A DNA stretch of 25,129 nt, from the IMG/VR virus record IMGVR_UViG_3300035670_001170, positions 1 through 25,129 of that record. The stretch is one strand, 5' to 3'. A program made the translations under genes and the position numbers. This document shows positions 11,466 to 20,540 of this stretch, piece after piece. This DNA is from a virus. Within the stretch, counting starts at the first letter, position 1. The number at the start of each line of letters is the position of its first letter. The notes beneath the pieces were generated by a model. That model was given only the letters and a program-made list of their open reading frames with translations. It made no database searches and was not told the origin of the DNA.

Positions 11466-11675
11466 ATGGAAAAGAAAAAGCTAACAACGACCGTCAACAT
11501 AGATGTGTCTATTGAGCGGATCGGGGAATATGGTACTAGGGTCACGATCAGACCCAGAAGAAGAGGCGACAGGCCGCTGGTATACGAGATTGAGGGTGGT
11601 AAGGAGGACTATATTGAAATCAATCAAAAAAATCTGAAATCCATCGTAAAAGAGTGGCGATTTATCCACGGATGA
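11466..11675 (+). CDS. Hypothetical basic protein (69 aa), last gene before the late promoter
   Basis: The ATG has AGGAG 8 nt before it. The product MEKKKLTTTVNIDVSIERIG and onward is beta-rich and basic (TIRPRRRGDRP), ending IVKEWRFIHG. No family is recognised. It shares its leader repeat with the gene at 11127. A hairpin and terminator region follows. Confidence 0.65.
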   Translation: MEKKKLTTTVNIDVSIERIGEYGTRVTIRPRRRGDRPLVYEIEGGKEDYIEINQKNLKSIVKEWRFIHG

Positions 11676-11752
11676 TGTATATTTGATGCAGTGTTGAGGG
11701 CACTAGTTGGTCTTGAGAACGCCAATTCTCTTGACCGATTGTTCGATTCCTT

Positions 11753-11786
11753 GAAAGCTACTCCATTCGGGGTGGCTTTCTTTTTT
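11753..11786 (+). terminator. Intrinsic terminator before the late region
   Basis: GAAAGCTACTCC pairs with GGGGTGGCTTTC (12 positions, two T-G wobbles) around an ATTC loop and is followed by six T. Upstream, GGTC-TT-GAGAA (11709-11719) pairs with TTCTC-TT-GACC (11726-11736), a second hairpin. It ends the rightward early transcript just before the late promoter. Confidence 0.88.
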
Positions 11787-11787
11787 A

Positions 11788-11816
11788 TTGACATCGTGTT
11801 AAAAAAAGCGTATTTT
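11788..11816 (+). promoter_or_regulatory. Promoter for the late (packaging and head) operon
   Basis: TTGACA, a 17-nt spacer with an A-run and TATTTT lie directly after the terminator's T-tract and about 40 nt before the small terminase ATG. The near-consensus form suggests the host RNA polymerase can use it without a phage activator. Confidence 0.8.
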
Positions 11817-11856
11817 GTTAACAGATTTCTCCGATAACAACGGAGCATCGGACAAA

Positions 11857-12255
11857 ATGGCAGACCAAAAACGCAAAGTCGGTCGTCCCTCAACTTATGA
11901 TCCAGCCTACTGCGATCGTATCATTGAATTTGCCAGAGAGGGAAAACTACCAGAACAATGGGCCGCAAGGCTTGGTACGACAAAGCAGAGCCTGCATAAT
12001 TGGGCCGACGAACATCCAGAATTTTTTGACGCATTTCAAAGGGCGAAGCTCCTTTCTCAGGAATGGTGGATGAATCTGGCCCAGACCCAAGCCCTCAATC
12101 CATCGGCTCAATACAATTTCAATGCCGTAAAATTCATGCTATCAGCCGCATTCGGAATGCGTGAGGGAACCGATGTAAAGCAAGAAATTTCAGGTGCGAA
12201 CGGTGGGCCTGTGTCTCATTCCGTGAGCGTCCAATTCGTGGAGCCTCCCAAGTGA
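11857..12255 (+). CDS. terS: Terminase small subunit
   Basis: The ATG at 11857 is used because the open frame further left overlaps the promoter. The 132-residue protein begins with a basic KRKVGRPSTYDPAYCDRIIE. An HTH follows (GKLPEQWAARLGTTKQSLHN), then WADEHPEFFDAFQRAK, the usual order in phage small terminases. The small subunit recognises the packaging site and feeds DNA to the large subunit. The next gene begins in its stop codon. Confidence 0.88.
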   Translation: MADQKRKVGRPSTYDPAYCDRIIEFAREGKLPEQWAARLGTTKQSLHNWADEHPEFFDAFQRAKLLSQEWWMNLAQTQALNPSAQYNFNAVKFMLSAAFGMREGTDVKQEISGANGGPVSHSVSVQFVEPPK

Positions 12256-13484
12256 CAGCCGCACCAGCCTTGCAGATGCCGCAATGGTCTAGAGACCTTT
12301 GGGGCGATTATCGCTATTTCGTGGCCTACGGTGGTCGTGGTGGCGGGAAGTCTTGGGCCATCGCCCGCTTCCTTTTGTTGCTTGGGGCATCAAAGCCAAT
12401 CAGGGTGCTTTGTGCGAGAGAGCTACAGGTATCCATCCAAGAGAGTGTTCACAAGTTGCTGGCCGATCAGGTGGATGCCTTGGGCCTTGGTGCGTTGTAC
12501 GAGGTCTTGCAGACGGAGATCAGGGCGAAGAACGGAACGGAGTTTATCTTCAGCGGGATCAGAAACAACCCAACGAAGATAAAAAGTATGGAAGCGATTG
12601 ATTTCTGCTGGATTGAAGAGGCTGAAAAAGTCTCGAACAGCTCATGGGAGATATTGATCCCAACGATCCGCAAGCCCGACAGCCGTATCATCATTTCGTT
12701 CAACCCATCGGAGAAATCCGACCCGACCTATCAGCGGTTCATCGCATCCAACCCTCCCAAAACCATAGTCAAAAAGGTATCATGGCGAGATAATCCGTGG
12801 TTCCCCGAAGAGCTTGCCGCAGAGCGTGATTATCTGGCGAAGGTTGACCCCGATGCTCATTCCCATATCTGGGAAGGAGAGCCTGTCTCACGCTCCGACA
12901 CGCAAGTATTCCGTGGTCGGTGGAGGATTGAATCATTTGAACCGAAAGCGGATTGGGATGGGCCTTATTTCGGTTTGGACTTTGGCTTTGCTCAAGACCC
13001 ATCGCATGGCGTGGAGGTCTGGAAGCATGGATCCACTCTCTATTTCCGGCACGAGGTTCGTGGTGTGGGTGTCGATATTGACCGACTGCCGGAAATGCTT
13101 TTACGCCTCGGAGAAAAGGCTTGTGAACGCCCTATCAGGTGCGACAACGCAAGACCCGAGACGATAAGCTATCTGCAACGGCACGGCTACTCTAGGGCCA
13201 TCGGATGCCGCAAGTGGCCCAACAGCGTAGAGGATGGCGTGGCGTGGCTCCGATCCCATGAGCTGGTGATACATCCCGATTGCCGACACCTCGCAGACGA
13301 GGCTAGGCTTTATTCGCACAAGGTGGACAGGCTCACAGGCGACATCCTGCCGGAGATCGTGGACGCAAATAACCACGGCTGGGACGCTGTGCGTTATGCT
13401 TTGGAGCCTCTTATCTTCGGTGAGCGGGACGGTTTAGTAAACAAAAATCTGGCGACCTTCGGGAAGTCAAGAGGGCGCATTTGA
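12252..13484 (+). CDS. terL: Terminase large subunit (PBSX/Terminase_3-type)
   Basis: It starts with GTG at 12252, overlapping the terS stop by 4 nt. The 410-residue motor-nuclease has Walker A GGRGGGKS (27-34), Walker B-like FCWIEEAE (118-125) and the coupling motif IISFNP (147-152). The nuclease domain has Asp 243 in YFGLDFGFAQDP and Asp 298 in CDNARPE. It pumps DNA into the prohead through the portal and cuts it. The length is typical for the family. Confidence 0.95.
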   Translation: MTAAPALQMPQWSRDLWGDYRYFVAYGGRGGGKSWAIARFLLLLGASKPIRVLCARELQVSIQESVHKLLADQVDALGLGALYEVLQTEIRAKNGTEFIFSGIRNNPTKIKSMEAIDFCWIEEAEKVSNSSWEILIPTIRKPDSRIIISFNPSEKSDPTYQRFIASNPPKTIVKKVSWRDNPWFPEELAAERDYLAKVDPDAHSHIWEGEPVSRSDTQVFRGRWRIESFEPKADWDGPYFGLDFGFAQDPSHGVEVWKHGSTLYFRHEVRGVGVDIDRLPEMLLRLGEKACERPIRCDNARPETISYLQRHGYSRAIGCRKWPNSVEDGVAWLRSHELVIHPDCRHLADEARLYSHKVDRLTGDILPEIVDANNHGWDAVRYALEPLIFGERDGLVNKNLATFGKSRGRI

Positions 13485-15523
13485 TGGATGACAAAATTCA
13501 CGAAATCAGGGAAGCGATCAGCGAATATCAGGATGCCTACAGCTCCGACTATCAGGACATTCGGGATGATCTAGAGTTTGCCTCGCTCAAGCAGTGGGAA
13601 GTAGATGATGCCGACCGTCTGAATCTGGTGATGGATCACATCGGCAAGCATAAGAATTTGATCGTAAACCCCATTCGCTTGCACCCCTTCGGCTTCGGCA
13701 TCACAGCCGACGAGATGTTGACACCCGAAGATGTTTCCCGCATAAACGCCCATTTGGGCCGAATCCAGCAGGACGGCAACTTCTACTCCCAAGCCGCCCA
13801 AGCGATGGAGCACAGCGTACTTGGCGGGCGTGGCTTCATGATCGTGGGCGATGATTGGAAAACCTACAATGGTCTGCAAAAGAAAATCACTTTCACTTGC
13901 CCTCTTGACCCCACCAGCGTGTTCATTGACACCGCAAGCGAGAGCATTGACGGAAGCGATGCCGAGAACGCTGGGTTAATCGCCTACATGGGCGAGGCTC
14001 AAGCCAAGCGGCTTTTCGGTATTGAGGATTCAAAGGTTTGGGATGTCGTCCCATCTGGCCTAGTCATTCCGTCCGATTGCGTCCCTACGGTGAGCTACTG
14101 GAGTAGGGCAAGCGAGTCTAGGGATGTGGTTTACATCCAAACCGCCAAGGGCATCATCGGTATCTATGGTGAGGAATTGCTGGCTATGGGGCCGATCCCT
14201 GTGGAGGCGGTCGTTGGCACTCGCAAAGAGCGGGCTACCTATGTCAATTACACGCAGATCGTGGGCAATGAGATCATCAGCGAGGCAAAGATTGACAGTC
14301 CATTCATCCCCGTGGTTCCGTTCTATGGGGAGTCGTCCTATGTCGTGGAAGCGGGAGGCCTGAAGGTCAAGCGCAAAGGCCTAGTCTATCGTCTGCGGGA
14401 TACCCAGAAGCTCGTCAATCTTGGAGTGAGGGCCGAGGCCGAACGCCTTGACATGGCTCCGAAATCACCTTGGATCGCCACACCCAAACAGGTGCTTGGG
14501 AATGCCCAGATTGCAGAGATGTGGGAACGCTCCAACGAAGAGAACCGAGGCGTCCTGATCTACGAGCCGGATCCCAATGCACCAGCCCCACAGCGGGCGA
14601 ATACGAGCGCAGGCACAGCGGAAATCCAAGCCACCCGAAAGGGGATGCAAGCCGACATGAGCGAACAACTGGGCTATGGGGCGGTCAATTTCGGAGCTGG
14701 CAAAAACGAGGCTTCGGGCTTCGCCATCAGCCTCATGCAAGAGACAGCCGATTACCAGAGCGCAAGCTATGTGCAGAATTGGGAAGCGAGCGTTATTCAG
14801 GTCGGGCGTATTGTGTGCAATATGTACCCCAGCATCTACCCCGAAAAGATGCCTGTCAGCTTCGAGACCAAGTCCGGAAAGCAAGCAGGTTATGTCGGGC
14901 CTTCCGATATTTCCGGCAAGCTGAATGTCACGGTCGTGACGAGCGCAAGCTATCAGCAGAAACGCAGGCAAGGCTCACAAATCCTGTCCACCCTCGCAGG
15001 CCAAAGCCCCGACTTCATGTCTGCGATGGCTTATGACATCGTGCGGGATTCGGGTGTGAGTATCTCCGATGATGCTATGGAAATGCTCAAGCGGATGCGC
15101 CCAGCCCACCTTACAGGCGAGGGGCCTGATCCCGAAGCAATCAAGGTCATGGAACAGCAAGCCGCAACCATCCAAGAGCTACAACGCACGATGGAACAGT
15201 ACGAAGCCCTTATCGGTCAATTCCAAGCGAAGGAATTGGGCGATGACCGCAAGGCAAAAATCACCCTTGCCGGTAAAGTCATTGATTCCCAGACGCAAAT
15301 ATTGCTTGAGCAGATGAAGCAAGACGGCAAGATGGACGAATTGCAGGCTAAGAATATCGCCGACATTGTGGCGAAGATTTATGACAACAGTCTAAAAGAG
15401 GTTGAACTGGAGACTCAGCAAGGTGGTGTGAAGGTCAACTACACCAACCCGATGAGCGCATTCACCCCGATGGCGAGTGGCCCGCTCGTGGTCGGCAATC
15501 AAGGGCGACCGACGGCTGGATAG
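13484..15523 (+). CDS. Portal protein, P22-like
   Basis: The ATG at 13484 overlaps the terL stop (TGATG); a TTG one codon earlier is possible. The protein has about 679 residues, near the P22 portal (725). It begins DDKIHEIREAISEYQDAYSS then DYQDIRDDLEFASLKQW, as in P22-type portals. A long helical C-terminal region from about residue 550 (IKVMEQQAATIQELQRTMEQ) fits the barrel helix. Twelve copies form the DNA channel at one head vertex. It lies between terminase and scaffold, as expected. Confidence 0.88.
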   Translation: MDDKIHEIREAISEYQDAYSSDYQDIRDDLEFASLKQWEVDDADRLNLVMDHIGKHKNLIVNPIRLHPFGFGITADEMLTPEDVSRINAHLGRIQQDGNFYSQAAQAMEHSVLGGRGFMIVGDDWKTYNGLQKKITFTCPLDPTSVFIDTASESIDGSDAENAGLIAYMGEAQAKRLFGIEDSKVWDVVPSGLVIPSDCVPTVSYWSRASESRDVVYIQTAKGIIGIYGEELLAMGPIPVEAVVGTRKERATYVNYTQIVGNEIISEAKIDSPFIPVVPFYGESSYVVEAGGLKVKRKGLVYRLRDTQKLVNLGVRAEAERLDMAPKSPWIATPKQVLGNAQIAEMWERSNEENRGVLIYEPDPNAPAPQRANTSAGTAEIQATRKGMQADMSEQLGYGAVNFGAGKNEASGFAISLMQETADYQSASYVQNWEASVIQVGRIVCNMYPSIYPEKMPVSFETKSGKQAGYVGPSDISGKLNVTVVTSASYQQKRRQGSQILSTLAGQSPDFMSAMAYDIVRDSGVSISDDAMEMLKRMRPAHLTGEGPDPEAIKVMEQQAATIQELQRTMEQYEALIGQFQAKELGDDRKAKITLAGKVIDSQTQILLEQMKQDGKMDELQAKNIADIVAKIYDNSLKEVELETQQGGVKVNYTNPMSAFTPMASGPLVVGNQGRPTAG

Positions 15524-15538
15524 CCGGAAAGGATTACC

Positions 15539-16393
15539 ATGTCAGAGCAACTTGAGACAGTCAAGGAAACGGCAACGGAAACGACCAATCCCGAAGTCGT
15601 GCAATCCACCCAACAGGTGGAAGCCCAAAGCCAGCAACCCGAAGAGAAGCAGCCGTGGCAAGTCGCCATGGAAAGCTACGACAAGCGGATTGCAGACATT
15701 GAGGCGAAACATCAGGCCGAAATCCAACGGATGCAGCACGGAATGAATAAATCATTCGGCAAGCTCCGGAATCAGGTGGACACCTATCGCAAGATGATAG
15801 ATACCATCGTTCCAGAGCCGAAGCGTGAGCAGTTCACGGACGAGGCACAATTCCAGCAGGCGAAGAAAGTGGTAGAACCAATCCGCACCCAGTTCTCGCA
15901 ACTGGAGGAGCAGACACAAAGGGCCGAGCGTGAGGCGGTTGAGGCCGAACAACGGAACACCCTAGTCCAAAGCGTGGTGAGCAAGGTGAGTGCCTTGCCT
16001 GCCGAGCGGGCTGGGGAGATTTCCCAACGGTATCAACAGGCTTTGCAGATGGGTCAACAGATGGGCGTGGACATGGATGTGGACAACGACATCCTGCAGT
16101 TCGTTTCGTCCGTTGACAATGGGGCCGATGTGTTGGATGCGATCTACCAAAACCCGCAAACGGTCTTGACCCTCAAAGCTCAGCCGCTTATGGGAAAAAT
16201 TGCCATGTTGATGAACATCAGCAAGACAGCTCAAACTCTGCCATCGGTGACCCCATCGGCTCCGATTGCGGCACAAGCTACGGTATCGGAACCAGCCCGC
16301 CCCATCAAGACATCGGGGTCGGGCCTCAAGGCTCCGACATCGGCACGGACAGCGCAGGAGTATCTACAGATGCGACTCGCACAACGCAAATAA
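15539..16393 (+). CDS. Scaffolding protein
   Basis: The 284-residue, Gln/Glu/Lys-rich, mostly helical protein (MSEQLETVKETATETTNPEV and onward) has an acidic disordered start and long coiled-coil-like stretches (RTQFSQLEEQTQRAEREAVE). It ends basic, LQMRLAQRK. The size is close to the P22 scaffold (303), and the position between portal and coat supports the call. Scaffolds guide coat assembly and leave the prohead before DNA enters. AAGGA precedes the start. Confidence 0.8.
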   Translation: MSEQLETVKETATETTNPEVVQSTQQVEAQSQQPEEKQPWQVAMESYDKRIADIEAKHQAEIQRMQHGMNKSFGKLRNQVDTYRKMIDTIVPEPKREQFTDEAQFQQAKKVVEPIRTQFSQLEEQTQRAEREAVEAEQRNTLVQSVVSKVSALPAERAGEISQRYQQALQMGQQMGVDMDVDNDILQFVSSVDNGADVLDAIYQNPQTVLTLKAQPLMGKIAMLMNISKTAQTLPSVTPSAPIAAQATVSEPARPIKTSGSGLKAPTSARTAQEYLQMRLAQRK

Positions 16394-16411
16394 ACAACAA
16401 AAGGACACAAA

Positions 16412-17635
16412 ATGGCTACTATCCAAACCAGTTCGATCGTTCTCGGCCAAGTTGCCGAAATCCTCCACGACACCTCGTTCATGTACAAGAATGCGTACAA
16501 GAATGTGGGCAAGGACTTCACCCGCAACAGCGGTGACTCCATCACCATCCCCAAACCCCACCGTCCCGCTGTCGGCACTTCTGCTGACATGACTGGTACG
16601 AGTCGTACTATGGTGGAAAGCTCCACCACGCTGACGCTTGTGCGTCGCAATGCAGCTGTGGATCTCACCTCTGCCGAGATGACTTACAAGCTCGGTGGCG
16701 AGGATCTGTTGCGTGAGCGTGTGACCATGCCCTTGGCAAAGCGTCTGGCTCGTGAGATTGACCTTGTCGGCCTTGATTGCCTCAATAAAGCTGGTGGCAA
16801 GGTCGTTGGTCGTTCCGACTACACCAAGGCTCTGTCCTATGCCGAAGCCGCCCAGCTGAATGCCGCCCTCGGTCGTGGCCTAGCTCCTGAGGATGGCCGT
16901 GTGTGTGCTCTGTCCCATGACGATTGGGCTGGTGCAGCTGCCAACATGGCGAGCTACTTCAATCCCCAGACCGTCCTGTCCGACACGATGAAACGTGGTG
17001 GCGTGGCTGGTGATCTGGCTGGCATGATGTGGTATCCCACCGCCTCCGCTCCCAGCTTCACCATCGCTTGCGATGATGCCGTTGGTGCGATCAACGACGG
17101 TTCCATTGCCGAAGGTGACACCACGCTCGTCATGAACACGCTGGGCACTGGCAAAATCTATGCTGGCCAATCCTTCACCGTGGCCGACTGCTACGAGATT
17201 GACCCAGAGACCCAGACCAGCACCGGCAAGCTGTACCAGTTCGTTGTTGCCTCCGATGCGACCATCTCCGGCAATGCCGCCACCGTGACCGTGTGCCAAG
17301 CCATGTACACGACCACCACCGACCGCACCAAGGCGAACATGAACAGCCTGCCTGTCAACGGCAAGACTGTGACCTTCCTTGAGGGTGCGATCTCCAAGGC
17401 TGGCAAGCGCATCTTTGCATGGCATCCGAATGCGCTCTTGTTCGCTTCCGTGGATCTCTACAAGCCCAAGGCTGGTGTGCTGTCCGAGTCCATCTCCCTT
17501 GACGGCCTGAATATGCGCCTCGTGGACTACGGTGATGGCATCACCGACAGCTACGGCACTCGCTTGGATATCGAGTTTGGCTTTGCCGCCATCTATCCCG
17601 AGCTGATTGCTTCCACCGCTGGTCAGCTGATCTAA
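16412..17635 (+). CDS. Major capsid protein, P22 coat-like
   Basis: The 407-residue protein resembles the P22 gp5 coat family. It has an N-terminal arm SSIVLGQVAEILHDTSFMYK, then a GDSITIPKPHRP segment, and a long run through LTLVRRNAAVDLTSAEMTYK. The middle part has an Ig-like look (beta-rich, Thr/Val-rich, residues about 220-310), as P22 coat has an inserted domain. Codon choice is strongly biased to C-ending codons compared with neighbours, as expected for the most abundant product. An AAAAGGACAC leader precedes it, and a terminator follows the gene. Confidence 0.88.
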   Translation: MATIQTSSIVLGQVAEILHDTSFMYKNAYKNVGKDFTRNSGDSITIPKPHRPAVGTSADMTGTSRTMVESSTTLTLVRRNAAVDLTSAEMTYKLGGEDLLRERVTMPLAKRLAREIDLVGLDCLNKAGGKVVGRSDYTKALSYAEAAQLNAALGRGLAPEDGRVCALSHDDWAGAAANMASYFNPQTVLSDTMKRGGVAGDLAGMMWYPTASAPSFTIACDDAVGAINDGSIAEGDTTLVMNTLGTGKIYAGQSFTVADCYEIDPETQTSTGKLYQFVVASDATISGNAATVTVCQAMYTTTTDRTKANMNSLPVNGKTVTFLEGAISKAGKRIFAWHPNALLFASVDLYKPKAGVLSESISLDGLNMRLVDYGDGITDSYGTRLDIEFGFAAIYPELIASTAGQLI

Positions 17636-17642
17636 CGAATCG

Positions 17643-17676
17643 GGGAGGGGCTTGAAATACAGCCCTTCCCTTTTTT
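17643..17676 (+). terminator. Intrinsic terminator after the coat gene
   Basis: GGGAGGGGCT pairs with AGCCCTTCCC (10 positions, one G-T) around an 8-nt loop, followed by six T. It sits in the 56-nt gap between the coat gene and the next gene. No new promoter is evident before 17692, so it probably lets part of the transcription through and keeps coat mRNA in excess over downstream genes. Confidence 0.85.
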
Positions 17677-17691
17677 CCACTCGGAGGAATA

Positions 17692-18099
17692 ATGCTCAAT
17701 TCAAGAACGCAAAAGGCTCTCAAGCCTCAAACCCTGTCAGCCGCTACGGCTGTATTCAACGATGCAAGCACAAGCACAACCGCTGTCCCGCTTGATGTGG
17801 TCGGCATCCCTGTTCTGGCCTTGTCGGTCGGTGCGGTCGGTGTCTCCACTACCTCGCTGACGGTCTCCATCATGTCCACTTCTGCCCTTGGCGTGACCCC
17901 TACAGCCATGACAATCGGTGGAGCGAATCAAGTCTCTATCGTCCCTGTTGAGGGTGCTTTGAGGCGGATCCGGACGGATGAGCCTGTTCCCGAGGGACAT
18001 CAGGTCATCATCGGCATCACCTCCATCGGAGGTACTACGGTTGCGGCCGCCAATGTGATCGGTGAAACACCAGACGCTGGCAAATCGGACGGACGGTAA
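17692..18099 (+). CDS. Hypothetical head-associated protein (135 aa)
   Basis: The Thr/Val/Ser-rich beta protein (MLNSRTQKALKPQTLSAATA and onward) has repeated T-S-L-T-V-type strands and a GHQVIIGITSIGG stretch near the end. It has a good GGAGGAAT Shine-Dalgarno. The place straight after the coat gene suggests a decoration or head-completion role, which is inference. No family is recognised. Confidence 0.65.
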   Translation: MLNSRTQKALKPQTLSAATAVFNDASTSTTAVPLDVVGIPVLALSVGAVGVSTTSLTVSIMSTSALGVTPTAMTIGGANQVSIVPVEGALRRIRTDEPVPEGHQVIIGITSIGGTTVAAANVIGETPDAGKSDGR

Positions 18100-18102
18100 A
18101 AC

Positions 18103-18381
18103 ATGGTCAAGGTCTACCCACCGCATCAAGACAAGGGCGAAAGAATCCACAGCAGACTGATCCCAGAAAGCGATTTGAGCGCATGGCTAGGTCGTGGGTG
18201 GACGCTTGACTATTTGGTCTCCATCGGTGAGCGTTGCGTCGTATGCGATGATGCCACGCCACCACCAGCCCTAGAAATCATTGAGGGAAGTGCTTATAGC
18301 CTGCAAGAGCAAGAAGACGAAGTCAAGCAAGAAGAAGTGAGCGAACCTAAAAGGCGGGGTCGTCCTCGCAAGGGAATCTAG
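18103..18381 (+). CDS. Hypothetical protein with AT-hook-like C terminus (92 aa)
   Basis: The N-terminal part is MVKVYPPHQDKGERIHSRLI. A short CVVCDD motif and an acidic Gln/Glu stretch follow, and the protein ends KRRGRPRKGI. That ending is the AT-hook core R-G-R-P-R-K, which inserts in the DNA minor groove. It lies between a head gene and the tail-adaptor gene. It could touch packaged DNA or be a small neck protein; the role is unproven. Confidence 0.65.
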   Translation: MVKVYPPHQDKGERIHSRLIPESDLSAWLGRGWTLDYLVSIGERCVVCDDATPPPALEIIEGSAYSLQEQEDEVKQEEVSEPKRRGRPRKGI

Positions 18382-18383
18382 AC

Positions 18384-19070
18384 ATGGCAACGGCAAGGGA
18401 ATACTGCATCAATGCGCTCATGGACGCAGGTATCGAGGGTGATTCCACAGGCATATCAGCGGATAGTGTAAACAGGGCATTGAGGACGATGAACCGCCTG
18501 CTGGGCGAGTGGTCTGCCATGCGCCTGCTCAAGGGAACGCTGACGAGTGGGAGCTACACGACCAGCGGGGCGAGCCTGACGGTCGGGCCTACTGGAAACA
18601 TCAGCACGACCACCCGCCCTGTGCAGGTGGAAAGCGTACAAGTGTCCAGCGATTCGGGTGCGACCTATGCACCTCTCCGGATGGCTACCCAGCTGGATTA
18701 CACGCAACTCGCCACGGTGTCGGGTTCACCTTGCTACTATATCTACACCCCAAGCGCATCCACGGCATCGGATGGCGTGGTGCAGATTTTTCCCACCCCA
18801 AGCGGGAGCTATACATACAAGGTCAACTACCTGTCGGAGTTCGGGGATTATGGCCTGAATGACGAGGTGAATTTGCCTCGTGAATTGTGCGACCTGCTGG
18901 AATCCGGATTGACTAGCCGAGTGGCTAGGATGTTCGGTTTTCCGAGGGTGGATTTTGATGCCGAATATCAGCGAATCCTGTCCGTTGTGATGCTCAATAA
19001 TGTATCTTTTGGTAAGATGAGATTGAGTGCGAACCTCCGCACAAATAGAGGGTCAGCCTATGATTTGTAA
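18384..19070 (+). CDS. Tail adaptor / packaged-DNA stabilisation protein, P22 gp4-like
   Basis: The 228-residue protein begins MATAREYCINALMDAGIEGD, then DSVNRALRTMNRLLGEWSAM, the helical opening of P22-type head-completion proteins. The C-terminal half has VNLPRELCDLLESGLTSRVA then a FDAEYQRIL-type helix, also typical. It should sit under the portal and accept the tail hub. It is longer than P22 gp4 (166) because of a Ser/Thr-rich beta insert (about 52-140). The next gene encodes the gp10-like hub. Confidence 0.72.
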   Translation: MATAREYCINALMDAGIEGDSTGISADSVNRALRTMNRLLGEWSAMRLLKGTLTSGSYTTSGASLTVGPTGNISTTTRPVQVESVQVSSDSGATYAPLRMATQLDYTQLATVSGSPCYYIYTPSASTASDGVVQIFPTPSGSYTYKVNYLSEFGDYGLNDEVNLPRELCDLLESGLTSRVARMFGFPRVDFDAEYQRILSVVMLNNVSFGKMRLSANLRTNRGSAYDL

Positions 19071-19085
19071 AACAGGTGCGACCCT

Positions 19086-20540
19086 ATGGAAATCAAACTA
19101 AATCTATCGGCTGGCGATTCCCGACACAGGTCAAGGGATGTCAGCTATCAACAGCGAATAAACTGGTTTCCCGAGCGTCAAAACTACGAGGGCGCAACCG
19201 AGGAATGGAGCCTCGTGCAGATTGAGGGTTCTGCCGAGTGGCTTGATGTCGGTGGGGCTTCCCGATGCCGTGGCCTCAAGAAAGCTGGCAACGGATCGCT
19301 TTATGGGGTCTGGGGTGCGAATGTCTACGAGGTCAAGGACTACCTAGGCACACCGACCGCATATTTGCGGGGAACGGTGGCGAGTGCCAACAGCCCTGTA
19401 TGGATGGTTGACAACGGTGTCCACATGGTCATCACGGACGGCAACCAAATGTACCTGCATGAGCTGGGAAGCTCCAATGGCATCACCTCGCCTAGCTATC
19501 CATTCACGGCTCCGAGCCATGTGGACTACATCGGTGGCTATGTCGTGTGCATCCGAAATAGCGGCTCATTGCTGGAGCGTGGACGGTTCTACTACTCCGA
19601 TCTGTTGGATGCCACCAGCTGGCCTGCCCTCAATTATTTCACAGCCGAGGACTTTTCCGATCCTCTCGTCTCCCTTGTCGTGAGGGATGGCGAGATTTGG
19701 CTGTTCGGCTCAAGCACTTACGAGGTCTGGGGGCTTACAGGGGATGCCAACCGTCCCTTCACGCGCATCGGTGGAAGCGCAAGAAAAATCGGTATCAGCG
19801 GTCGGTATAGTGCCGCTGTCATCGGTGGCTCCATCTTGTGGGTCGGAAGTTCCAAGGCTGGGGCTGATGGCGTTTACATGGCTAACGGCTACGAGGCCCA
19901 ACAGATCAGCGATGTCACTATTTCCCAATTCCTGTCAGGTGCGGCTGTGGCCGATGTCATCGCTTGGACTTATCAGGGCAACGGACATACATTCTATGTA
20001 TTGCAGTTCACCACCGAGGACACTACTCTGGTCTATGACCTGACGACAGGCAAATGGCATCGCAGGGAATCGCAAAAGCAGGACAATACCTTCGGGCGGT
20101 GGAATCATTGCTATGCCGAGTATGCTTTCGGCAAGACCCTAGTGGGCTTCGGGACGGCTGGGGTGATCGCCTACCTAGATGCGGACGAGTTCACGGAAGC
20201 GGACGACAGCCCCATCGTAAGGACATTTGTAAGCAATGGGACGATTGCCAATGGTCACCCGATCATGTGCAGGGAGTTGGTCGCCTACTTTGATGCGGGC
20301 CAAATCACCGACCCCAGCACCACGCCTTACGCCATGTTGCGTGTGAGCCGAGACGGTGGCTACACTTGGTCGTCCTCACGGTGGCGGGACTTCGGGGGTA
20401 CAGGCCAATATGGGCGTTCATGCAAATGGACACAGCTGGGCATCGCTCGTGAGTTCACTTTCGAGATCGTGGTATCAGCAAATTGCCGGTCCACCCTTGT
20501 CGGTGCGTATGCCGATTTTGAGCGGGGTGTGGGCCGATGA
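19086..20540 (+). CDS. Tail hub / packaged-DNA stabilisation protein, P22 gp10-like
   Basis: The 484-residue, mostly beta protein starts MEIKLNLSAGDSRHRSRDVS with YQQRINWFPERQN soon after, a pattern of P22 gp10-type proteins. Repeated blades with Trp/Gly (VWGANVYEVKDYLGTPTAY, IWLFGSSTYEVWGLTGD) suggest a propeller-like body. The length is close to P22 gp10 (472). In P22 this protein joins the adaptor to needle and tailspikes. It overlaps the next gene by 4 nt (ATGA). Confidence 0.75.
   Translation: MEIKLNLSAGDSRHRSRDVSYQQRINWFPERQNYEGATEEWSLVQIEGSAEWLDVGGASRCRGLKKAGNGSLYGVWGANVYEVKDYLGTPTAYLRGTVASANSPVWMVDNGVHMVITDGNQMYLHELGSSNGITSPSYPFTAPSHVDYIGGYVVCIRNSGSLLERGRFYYSDLLDATSWPALNYFTAEDFSDPLVSLVVRDGEIWLFGSSTYEVWGLTGDANRPFTRIGGSARKIGISGRYSAAVIGGSILWVGSSKAGADGVYMANGYEAQQISDVTISQFLSGAAVADVIAWTYQGNGHTFYVLQFTTEDTTLVYDLTTGKWHRRESQKQDNTFGRWNHCYAEYAFGKTLVGFGTAGVIAYLDADEFTEADDSPIVRTFVSNGTIANGHPIMCRELVAYFDAGQITDPSTTPYAMLRVSRDGGYTWSSSRWRDFGGTGQYGRSCKWTQLGIAREFTFEIVVSANCRSTLVGAYADFERGVGR

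Noticed and set aside
11690-11780. Possible tRNA, because of TTCGATTCC resembling a T-loop and a hairpin with an anticodon-like loop
   Set aside because: The bases either side of TTCGATT do not pair as a T-stem, no 7-bp acceptor stem is formed, and the 3' part is explained by a terminator hairpin with a T-run.
17625-17645. GATCTAACG at the end of the coat gene as a possible attC R''-type core
   Set aside because: There is no matching R' within 150 bp, and the bases are explained by the coat C terminus and stop.
16880-17680. Long minus-strand open frame (266 codons) opposite the coat gene
   Set aside because: It is the antisense shadow of a strongly codon-biased gene, with no Shine-Dalgarno or domain and composition typical of a mirror frame.
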